A DNA stretch of 42,935 nucleotides from a virus, in the IMG/VR virus record IMGVR_UViG_3300042691_016661, positions 1-42,935 of that record. The stretch is one strand, 5' to 3'. A program made the translations under genes and the position numbers. The notes under the pieces were generated by a model. It was given only the letters and a program-made list of their open reading frames with translations. It ran no database searches and was not told the origin of the DNA. Position 1 is the first letter of the stretch, and each line of letters opens with the position of its first letter. Shown here piece after piece: positions 37,477 through 42,935 of this stretch.

Positions 37477-39807
37477 ATGACCGTCTCCTCGTCTACCGCC
37501 AAGGCAGGCCCCTACGCTGGCGCTGGCCTGCCGGGCCCGTTCACGGTTCCGTTCCGGTTCCTGGCGGCGTCGCACCTGCAGGTGATCAAGACCTCGACCG
37601 CCGGGATCGACGCGGTGCTGACGCTGACGACCGACTACACGGTGGCAGGCGTGGGCGCCGCATCCGGCTCGGTGACGCTGACGGCGCCGCTGGCTGCCGG
37701 TGAGCGGCTGACGATCATCCGCAACGCGCCGTTCACGCAGCTGGCCGACTACGTCAACAACGACGCGTTCCCGGCCGAGTCGCACGAGGACGCGCTCGAC
37801 CTGCTGACGATGCAGACCCAGCAGCTGAAGGAGCGCAGCGACGCGGCGCTGACGCTGCCGGCCACGGTGACGGGTGTCGACACCGACCTGCCGACGCCTG
37901 AGTCGAACAAGCTCATCGGCTGGAACCAGGCGGCCAACGCGCTGCAGAATTTTGACGCGACGACGCTGGCCACGATCGTGGCGTTCGGCACCTCGCGCGC
38001 GGACGTGTTCACCGGCAACGGCGTGCAGACGCAGTTCGCGCTGACGGCCAACCCGGGCGCGCTGGCGAACCTCGACGTGGCCATCGGCGGCGTGACGCAG
38101 ACGCCAGGCGTCGACTACACGTTCAGCGGGACCACGCTGACGTTCATCAGCGGCGCTCCGGCCTTGGGCGCGGTGATCCTGGCGCGGTTCTTCCAGGCTC
38201 TGCCGCAGGGGGTGACGGACAGCGCCGCGAGCACGTTTGTGCAGGCCGGCGCCGGGGCGGTATCTCGCACGGTTCAGGACAAACTCCGGGCGACGGTAAG
38301 CGTCAAGGATTTCGGTGCGGTCGGAGATGGTGTCGCAGACGACACGGCGGCATTCAATTTGGCGACACGCGCCGCTGCGGCCTACGGCGACAACGTGCAG
38401 ATCGAGATAGACCTCGGTGGCGGGTATTACCGAATCCTCGGCACGGTTTTCATGCGAAAGGGACAGAAGCTGCGCGGCGGTGGGGCCCACCTGTTCATGT
38501 CGTCGACCGGCTCGATCAAGCTCGGCTTTAACGCGTCCAACGTCGAGGATCCCGGCGGCGCTCCGGTGTGGGTGGAGCAAGTGTGGTTTGAGGGCGGGCT
38601 GTACCCGATCAATGCGCTGATCAACGGGTACTACATCAGCAACTGCTTCTTCTCGTTCAGTGCTGACGGCCCGGTGATCGGCGGAACCGATGCCGTGGTG
38701 TCCAGCTGCATCTTCGACGACGGCAGCACGCTGCTCACTCTGAGCGGCCGGAACTCGACCATCACGAACTGCAATTTCTACCAGGGGAACAACCAGATCA
38801 ACGTCGGCTCGGGCGATCACAACGTCATCAGCGGCTGCGTCTTTCACTACGCCAGGGAGTCGTCGATCAAGTGGGACGACGGCACGCACCGCTCGCTGCG
38901 GATCGCGGATTGCTCGTTCATGCTGAACGCGCAGAACGCGGGGACGTTCAGGGGGTTCGTCTACACCGGCGGCGGTGCGGCCATCGTCGGCGACATGACG
39001 ATCAGCAGCTGCACGTTTCGCAACGGCTACAGCGGCGCGATCCGCCTGGACGCGGCGACTGCAAACTATCGGATCGACATCGAGGATTGCGCGTTTGACG
39101 GCAACCGCACGAACTCGGCCTACGTGCAGTCCACGACGATGCTGGCGATCGACATGACCACGGGCGGGAGCTCGCGGGGCGTGGTCACGGTCACGGGCTG
39201 CAAGTTCCGCAACCTGCACCAGACGCCGATTCAGATCGGCGGCAATGAGTCGTGGACGTTCACGATCCTCGATAGCGTGTTCACGAACAACGCGGGCACG
39301 CGGTCGATCGAAGTCGCCGGATCGAACTCGTCGGCCGTGTTTACCATGGGCAACATCGTCGGCGACGGGAAGAACCTGCTCGACTTCACCTCGCCGGGCT
39401 CTCTGCGTGTGTCGGGCTGGCTCAAGCGATGGCTCACCGAGACCGTGTCCGGCCCGAACGCGTTCGTGCAAGTTCCGTTCAGTGGGCCCGTGCTGCTCGA
39501 CACGACGCTGATTGCCTGCCCGGCGCCTGGCGCGAATGCGAACTACCGGACAGTCAAGAGCAACTTGTCGGCGGTATCGTTCGACTTCACCGGCGGAAAC
39601 TTCATCACGCAGATCAGCAACACCAGCGTGTTCAACTCGACTTCACCGCTCGGGTACAACCTTAGTCTGACGGCTGAACTGAACGCGGTGGGCGGCGGGA
39701 CGCAGGTCAATAGCCTGAATGCGCCGGGATACGTGGTGCTTTCCACGCTGAGCAGTTACGGCGATCGGTCATGGGACGTGCAGTACAGGCACGCGGAGAA
39801 CATCTAA
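37477..39807 (+). CDS. Tailspike with N-terminal attachment domain and beta-helix, 776 aa
   Basis: Residues 1-130 (TVSSSTAKAGPYAGAGLPGP, FTVPFRFLAASHLQVI, TIIRNAPFTQLADYVNNDAF, HEDALDLLTMQTQQLKERS) are the T7-fibre-like attachment domain. From about 275, VSVKDFGAVGDGVADDTAAF opens a pectate-lyase-3 right-handed beta-helix, with repeated short strands ending in Asn and Cys (CSFMLNAQ, CTFRNGYSGAIRLD, CKFRNL). Such spikes cut or bind surface polysaccharide. The last approx. 120 residues are a separate C-terminal trimer domain. Own promoter at 37421. Confidence 0.88.
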   Translation: MTVSSSTAKAGPYAGAGLPGPFTVPFRFLAASHLQVIKTSTAGIDAVLTLTTDYTVAGVGAASGSVTLTAPLAAGERLTIIRNAPFTQLADYVNNDAFPAESHEDALDLLTMQTQQLKERSDAALTLPATVTGVDTDLPTPESNKLIGWNQAANALQNFDATTLATIVAFGTSRADVFTGNGVQTQFALTANPGALANLDVAIGGVTQTPGVDYTFSGTTLTFISGAPALGAVILARFFQALPQGVTDSAASTFVQAGAGAVSRTVQDKLRATVSVKDFGAVGDGVADDTAAFNLATRAAAAYGDNVQIEIDLGGGYYRILGTVFMRKGQKLRGGGAHLFMSSTGSIKLGFNASNVEDPGGAPVWVEQVWFEGGLYPINALINGYYISNCFFSFSADGPVIGGTDAVVSSCIFDDGSTLLTLSGRNSTITNCNFYQGNNQINVGSGDHNVISGCVFHYARESSIKWDDGTHRSLRIADCSFMLNAQNAGTFRGFVYTGGGAAIVGDMTISSCTFRNGYSGAIRLDAATANYRIDIEDCAFDGNRTNSAYVQSTTMLAIDMTTGGSSRGVVTVTGCKFRNLHQTPIQIGGNESWTFTILDSVFTNNAGTRSIEVAGSNSSAVFTMGNIVGDGKNLLDFTSPGSLRVSGWLKRWLTETVSGPNAFVQVPFSGPVLLDTTLIACPAPGANANYRTVKSNLSAVSFDFTGGNFITQISNTSVFNSTSPLGYNLSLTAELNAVGGGTQVNSLNAPGYVVLSTLSSYGDRSWDVQYRHAENI

Positions 39808-39856
39808 ACATGGCCAGCTACAAACTCATGCATCTAGTACTCGGCAGCATCTAAAT

Positions 39857-39875
39857 CGTCTGTGAGACGTTTGTG
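39857..39875 (+). terminator. Possible weak terminator after the tailspike
   Basis: CGTCT (39857-39861), loop GTG, AGACG (39865-39869), then TTTGTG. The stem is only 5 bp. It lies between the tailspike stop and the start at 39884. A 14-codon frame (39810-39854) is present here but lacks other support. Confidence 0.35.
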
Positions 39876-39883
39876 AAAAGTCA

Positions 39884-40192
39884 ATGGGCGACCCTATCCA
39901 CAAGCAACTGGACTACATGGCCGCGGCTGTCAGCCGGCTGGAGGAATCCATGATCGACCCCCGCGAATTCGGCCGACTCGAAGGCGCCGTCGCTGCGCTG
40001 AAGACCGAGCTCGACAGCGTCAAAGACCGCCAGGTCGCGATCGACGGCAAGCTCGACCAAGTGCTCGACAAGCTCTCCGAGGCCAAAGGCGGCTGGCGGC
40101 TGCTGATGGCGCTGGGCGGCGCGGCGGCAACCCTCGGCGGCATCATCACCTGGTTCGCCACGCACACCATCACCGTAGGGCCGAAGCCGTGA
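39884..40192 (+). CDS. Coiled-coil protein with one C-terminal membrane span, 102 aa
   Basis: Residues 5-70 (DYMAAAVSRLEESMIDPREF, LEGAVAALKTELDSVKDRQV, IDGKLDQVLDKLSEAKGGW) form a coiled coil; about 73-92 (LLMALGGAAATLGGIITWFA) is a membrane span. This is the layout of XhlA-like holin-associated or pinholin proteins. It sits in front of the endolysin, overlapping its GTG. The role in lysis is inferred. Confidence 0.75.
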   Translation: MGDPIHKQLDYMAAAVSRLEESMIDPREFGRLEGAVAALKTELDSVKDRQVAIDGKLDQVLDKLSEAKGGWRLLMALGGAAATLGGIITWFATHTITVGPKP

Positions 40193-40572
40193 TCATCGAC
40201 TGGGCCGCCTACCCCGACTTCGCCGAGGCCGAGTTCCGCTGCCGGCACACCGGCCGGTGCGAGATGAACCCCGAGTTCCTGGCGCGGCTGCAGCGGCTGC
40301 GCGCGGCCTACGGCCGGCCCATGAAGATCACCAGCGGGTTCCGCCACCGCAGCCACCCGGTCGAAGCCCGCAAGGTGGCCACCGGCGCGCACACGCTGGG
40401 CCGCGCGGCTGACGTGGCCGTGGCCGGCGCTGACGCGATCCGCTTGGTCGTCCTGGCGGCCGAGTTCGGGTTCAGCGGCATCGGCGTGCAGCAGAAGGGC
40501 GAGGCGCGGTTCATCCACCTCGACGACGTGCCTGGGAACCTGCTGCCGCGCCCGGCCATCTGGAGCTACTGA
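40189..40572 (+). CDS. Endolysin, M15-type peptidase, 127 aa
   Basis: A zinc-dependent cell wall peptidase of the Peptidase_M15_3 family. Motifs: MKITSGFRHRSHPVEARKVA, GAHTLGRAADVAV (the SxHxxGxAxD-type motif; first residue Gly-Ala before His) and RFIHLDD with the second His. The N-terminal FAEAEFRCRHTGRCEMNPEF is typical. GTG at 40189 overlaps the previous stop. No signal peptide, so it relies on the holin. Confidence 0.9.
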   Translation: MIIDWAAYPDFAEAEFRCRHTGRCEMNPEFLARLQRLRAAYGRPMKITSGFRHRSHPVEARKVATGAHTLGRAADVAVAGADAIRLVVLAAEFGFSGIGVQQKGEARFIHLDDVPGNLLPRPAIWSY

Positions 40573-40574
40573 CC

Positions 40575-40967
40575 ATGAAGACTCTCACCGGGATCGGAGA
40601 GGTCGCCGATGTCGTCGGCGGCGTGATCGACCGCATCTGGCCGAACAAGACCGAGCAGGAGCGCGCCGAACTGCAGGCGGCCATGCTGGTCGTGCAGGGG
40701 CAGCTGAAAGTCAACGAGGCCGAGGCGGGCAGCAGCAGCGCCTTCGTGGCCGGCTGGCGGCCGTTCATCGGCTGGGTCTGCGGCGCCGCCTGCGCGTGGA
40801 ACTGGATCGGCCTGCCGATCGCCAAGGCGTTCCTGCCGATGGTGGCCGGCGTCGCCATCACGCTCGAGCCCGCAGACCTGACCGAGATGCTGCCGATCCT
40901 GATGGGGATGCTTGGCCTAGCCGGCTACCGCACGTTCGAGAAAACCCGCGGCGTTGCCGCCCGCTGA
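40575..40967 (+). CDS. Holin with multiple membrane spans (Holin_3TMs type), 130 aa
   Basis: Early part ADVVGGVIDRIWPNKTEQER, AELQAAMLVVQGQLKVNEAE is amphipathic. The core FVAGWRPFIGWVCGAACAWN, WIGLPIAKAFLPMVAGVAIT and LPILMGMLGLAGYRTFEK gives two to three spans, matching the 3TM holin family. It would open the membrane for the endolysin just upstream. No Rz/Rz1 spanin pair was recognised. Confidence 0.88.
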   Translation: MKTLTGIGEVADVVGGVIDRIWPNKTEQERAELQAAMLVVQGQLKVNEAEAGSSSAFVAGWRPFIGWVCGAACAWNWIGLPIAKAFLPMVAGVAITLEPADLTEMLPILMGMLGLAGYRTFEKTRGVAAR

Positions 40968-40978
40968 CAGGGAGGTCT

Positions 40979-41497
40979 ATGCCCACACTCGTACCCGCAT
41001 CCATGGTCGCTGCCGATGTCGCGACGCAGGCCGAGCTCGACGCGGCTTCGCTGCTGAAGCAGACCGTGCAGACGGTCTCGGGGGCAGTGGCCACCGGTAC
41101 AGCGATCATCCCGCGAGACGACACGATCCCGCAGATCACCGAGGGCACCGAGTTCCTGACGCGGGCAATCACGCCAACGGCCGCGGCGAACATTCTCGAA
41201 GTGGAGGTTGTGCTGCACGTGTCGTGCTCGGTCACGAGCGACGTGGTCGCTGCGCTGTTCCGGGACTCGACCGCTAATGCCCTGGCTGTCGCCAGTCAGT
41301 ACGCCACCACGGCGCAGGGCGTCATGGGCATCGTCCTTACCCACCGCGTGGCGGCAGGGTCTACCAGCCCGACGACGTTCCGCGTTCGCGCGGGCCCGAT
41401 TTCGGCAGGCACCGTGACTGTCAACGGTGCAGCGGGCGGCCGGTACTATGGCGGCGCCTATGCGTCGTCGATCACCGTTCGAGAACTGCTGCCTTGA
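40979..41497 (+). CDS. Fibre-like or decoration protein, 172 aa
   Basis: ATG at 40979 follows GGGAGG. All-beta, with PASMVAADVATQAELDAASL, LHVSCSVTSDVVAALFRDST, HRVAAGSTSPTTFRVRAGP and a last motif GGRYYGGAYASSITVRELLP, a common trimer-forming C-terminus of phage fibres. It lies after the lysis genes as the last late gene. The end overlaps the integrase relic on the other strand by 26 bases. Confidence 0.72.
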   Translation: MPTLVPASMVAADVATQAELDAASLLKQTVQTVSGAVATGTAIIPRDDTIPQITEGTEFLTRAITPTAAANILEVEVVLHVSCSVTSDVVAALFRDSTANALAVASQYATTAQGVMGIVLTHRVAAGSTSPTTFRVRAGPISAGTVTVNGAAGGRYYGGAYASSITVRELLP

Positions 41498-41593
41498 CCG
41501 CGAAGTCGCGCGCGCGCAGCTGCGTGTAGCGCATCAGCTGCTTCGGGTCCTTGTGGCCCGTGACCAGCATCACCTCGTGTAGCGCGTAGAGCG
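41472..41593 (-). pseudogene. C-terminal relic of a tyrosine recombinase (integrase)
   Basis: On the minus strand an open frame of about 40 codons ends at TGA (41474-41472) and reads VALYALHEVMLVTGHKDPKQ, LMRYTQLRARDFAVKAAVLE. This is the end of a tyrosine recombinase: GHKD holds the His of box II and RYTQL the tyrosine nucleophile. The Arg box (HDLRH-like) and everything before it are missing; upstream sequence codes for an unrelated gene. It overlaps the late gene end. It could be a decayed phage integrase, or a host gene end picked up at an attachment site. Confidence 0.78.
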
Positions 41594-41598
41594 CTACA
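41578..41598. terminator. Perfect 8-bp inverted repeat between convergent operons
   Basis: TGTAGCGC (41578-41585), GTAGA loop, GCGCTACA (41591-41598). It separates the convergent late plus operon and the minus cassette operon, covers the stop of the 42076 gene, and lies at the break point of the integrase relic. GTGTAGCGC also occurs at 41524. It may be a bidirectional terminator without T-runs or a trace of an attachment site. Confidence 0.5.
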
Positions 41599-42076
41599 GG
41601 TCGACGACCTCGACATCGTGCGGCCGGCGGCGGCCCGTGAGGATGTCCAGGATCCGCGCTTCGGTCTTGCGGTGCGCGCGCACCATCACCCTGGCCGGCA
41701 GGACGGCGGTCGCCTCGGCGTAGTCCTCAAGGATCGCGCGCACGGCGCGGATGCCCTGGCCGTCGAGGCGGATCGCGCCGCCCTGGAGGGCACGCTTGCC
41801 GGCCATGGCCATGCCCGCGACGGCGTCCTGCAGCAGGCCCTGGCCGTCCTCAAGCACGCCGAGCTCGACCAGCGTCTCCATGAGGTTGACCGCGTCGCTC
41901 ACGGAGCGCCAGTCGTCCGTCGTGGGCTGCGGCGCCTGCTCGATCGCGGCCAGGCCCTGCCACATGCGCGTCAGCTGGTGCGTGCGGATGGCGGCCGGCA
42001 GCGGCGCGGTCGGGCTGGCGGAAAGCTCGTCGATCAGGGTGTAAGTGCGCGGGTGCGACGGGCGGCGGCGTTTCAC
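41594..42076 (-). CDS. Accessory protein of unknown function, 160 aa
   Basis: GTG at 42076 overlaps the upstream stop (GTGA) and follows GGAGCGAAC. Basic head (KRRRPSHPRTYTLIDEL), then helices: AAIRTHQLTRMWQGLAAIEQ, RSVSDAVNLMETLVELGVLE, LQDAVAGMAMAGKRALQGGA, IRAVRAILEDYAEATAVLPA. It resembles hypothetical proteins seen near phage ends in Burkholderiales. It is the last gene of the minus accessory operon. Confidence 0.72.
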   Translation of the reverse strand: MKRRRPSHPRTYTLIDELSASPTAPLPAAIRTHQLTRMWQGLAAIEQAPQPTTDDWRSVSDAVNLMETLVELGVLEDGQGLLQDAVAGMAMAGKRALQGGAIRLDGQGIRAVRAILEDYAEATAVLPARVMVRAHRKTEARILDILTGRRRPHDVEVVDL

Positions 42077-42411
42077 TGTTCGCTCCAGAAGTCACTGCGC
42101 GGCGACGGCACGCGAGGGTAGGCTCGCCGCAGGCCGTCGAGCGCGCGCGTCCAGCCGCCAGTGCGCCACGGCGCGCCATCGGCCTCGATGCGGTACACGT
42201 CGACGCGGCGCGTGCGGTACAGCCGCAGCACGTGCTGCACGGGCTGGCCGGTGTCGTGGTCGATGACGATGACCTCGCGGCGCAGGTTGGGCAGGTCGGG
42301 GGCTCGGCCCGGCGCTGGGCGCGCCATGCGGGCGGCGTCTCGGCCGCGGCGCATCGCTTCGATCTTGCGCGCGCGGGCCTCGCGCTGGCGTGGGGATAGT
42401 CGGCGGTACAT
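42073..42411 (-). CDS. Accessory protein of unknown function, 112 aa
   Basis: ATG at 42411 chosen (a TTG at 42429 is in the hairpin of the half-site). Basic helical N-terminus (MYRRLSPRQREARARKIEAM, RRGRDAARMARPAPG), then a beta-rich part: VIVIDHDTGQPVQHVLRLYR and VDVYRIEADGAPWRTGGWTR. Looks like a small DNA-interacting or regulatory protein; the family is not recognised. Translationally coupled to the 160-aa gene. Confidence 0.68.
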   Translation of the reverse strand: MYRRLSPRQREARARKIEAMRRGRDAARMARPAPGRAPDLPNLRREVIVIDHDTGQPVQHVLRLYRTRRVDVYRIEADGAPWRTGGWTRALDGLRRAYPRVPSPRSDFWSEQ

Positions 42412-42419
42412 GGTGCTGC

Positions 42420-42453
42420 AGACCTTCAACGGTCTGGCGAATTCCTGTTAGGC
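42420..42453 (+). other. attC-like half-site: short hairpin plus core GTTAGGC
   Basis: CAGACC (42420-42425), loop, GGTCTG (42431-42436), then 10 bases and GTTAGGC (42447-42453). No inverse core lies upstream. The core forms the TAA stop of the 171-aa gene, as in other units. It could be an eroded attC, or a simple core-type (attI- or attG-like) insertion point for the cassette array. Confidence 0.5.
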
Positions 42454-42935
42454 CCCAAAAGCGTCACGCCGCATTTCTTCGTGCCATTCCGCGCGTATCT
42501 CTTCCTCGCGTCGCCAATCGACACCGTGCTGCCGCTCGTAGTCCACCGCAGCGTGGCCGCATCCGGCCTCAAGCGCAGCGATCTGGTCCAGCCGCAGCGG
42601 CTCCGCCTGTTTTGGTGCTGTGTACAGCGGAGCCCACATCGCACCGCTGTACTGGTCATCGCAGGGCACTTCCTCGCGCAACATCATCCAGCGGTTGCGC
42701 CCGGTAATGGCGCTGTTCGGGTAGCCCCACGCCACTGGCTCGTCGGGCGGCAGCAGCGGCAGCGGCGGGTGACTCGCCTCGCTCAGGTGCCCTGCTGTCA
42801 CGACCTCAGAAAACTCGTCGATTGCTTGCATGTTGGCGGCATGCTGCAAGGCCTCAGCCGCTTCACGCAGCAGCGCGGCAGGCTTTGTAATGCCGAACAG
42901 CTCGCACTGGCTGGCCTCATCGTACAGGCGCTGTA
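42448..42935 (-). CDS. Main part of a 171-aa accessory protein (start at 28)
   Basis: This frame continues from position 28-1 across the circle join. Full protein begins MTTNSDAVAVQRLYDEASQC and ELFGITKPAALLREAAEALQ. A later block, PDEPVAWGYPN ... MWAPLYTAPKQ (about 74-120), is a short motif common to many small accessory phage proteins (PVAW...W.PLYTAP, as in DUF551-type/Eaa-type proteins). The C-terminus (YERQHGVDWRREEEIRAEWH) is a charged helix. Its stop codon lies in the GCCTAAC core of the half-site at 42447-42453. Confidence 0.72.
   Translation of the reverse strand, partial: QRLYDEASQCELFGITKPAALLREAAEALQHAANMQAIDEFSEVVTAGHLSEASHPPLPLLPPDEPVAWGYPNSAITGRNRWMMLREEVPCDDQYSGAMWAPLYTAPKQAEPLRLDQIAALEAGCGHAAVDYERQHGVDWRREEEIRAEWHEEMRRDAFGA

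Noticed and set aside
39810-39854. 14-codon frame after the tailspike
   Set aside because: Too short and without a known homolog or a strong RBS; kept only as a note in the terminator entry.
1-42935. tRNA genes, phage RNA polymerase, DNA polymerase or an intact integrase or integron integrase
   Set aside because: None was seen on either strand by motif reading. A tRNA scan would be the decisive check for tRNAs.

Overview
This window looks like one complete circularly closed genome of a high-GC (roughly two-thirds G+C by eye) podovirus. An open reading frame runs without a break from position 28 leftward through position 1 to 42935 and on to 42448. The structural genes (Bbp16-like cement protein, Bbp19-like protein, podoviral portal, internal virion proteins, beta-helix tailspike) resemble the BPP-1/BcepC6B group of phages of Burkholderiales. 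The host is therefore probably a high-GC betaproteobacterium or a related proteobacterium; this is inference.

Layout. (a) Right end through the origin to about 2.1 kb, minus strand: small accessory genes, many of them separated by sequences with the anatomy of integron attC sites. (b) 2.1-4.5 kb, minus: an HTH regulator, a RecT annealase and a YqaJ-type exonuclease. (c) 4.57-5.55 kb: divergent CI-like repressor and Cro-like gene around a shared operator/promoter region. (d) 5.5-13.1 kb, plus: early genes for a nucleotide-metabolism-like DUF4406 protein, a cytosine-C5 methyltransferase, an SF2 helicase, an HNH-like protein, a VRR-NUC nuclease and a Toprim plus D5-type primase-helicase. (e) 13.1-13.4 kb: an iteron-like putative replication origin. 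(f) 13.4-39.8 kb, plus: packaging, head, neck/tail, internal virion proteins, a very large polyvalent-type protein and the tailspike. (g) 39.9-41.5 kb: a coiled-coil/TM protein, an M15 endolysin, a 3-TM holin and a fibre-like protein. (h) 41.47-41.6 kb: a relic of a tyrosine recombinase C-terminus facing the late genes. No intact integrase, reverse transcriptase, RNA polymerase, tRNA or CRISPR array was seen.

The most unusual feature is the 42.4 kb-to-1.83 kb region. Three sites (339-434, 743-796, 1480-1566) show attC anatomy: an inverse core ending in TAAC, an L''/L' stem carrying one unpaired A in the same place, and a GTTAGG core. A fourth degenerate site (1777-1832) and two half-sites (about 55-75 and 42447-42453) mark further junctions. 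The spacing gives cassette-like units of about 260-770 bp. Every gene in the units is antisense to attC polarity and is read as a phage minus-strand operon. No integron integrase is encoded. This could be a gene-cassette array captured by a phage, or attC-like folds reused as modular gene boundaries.

Other points of interest are a CI-like repressor that appears to lack the S24 Ser/Lys dyad, a family of similar promoter/operator motifs, a DdrB/ParB plus zeta-kinase polyvalent protein, a small gene nested out of frame inside it, and two gene relics (integrase and DUF4942).
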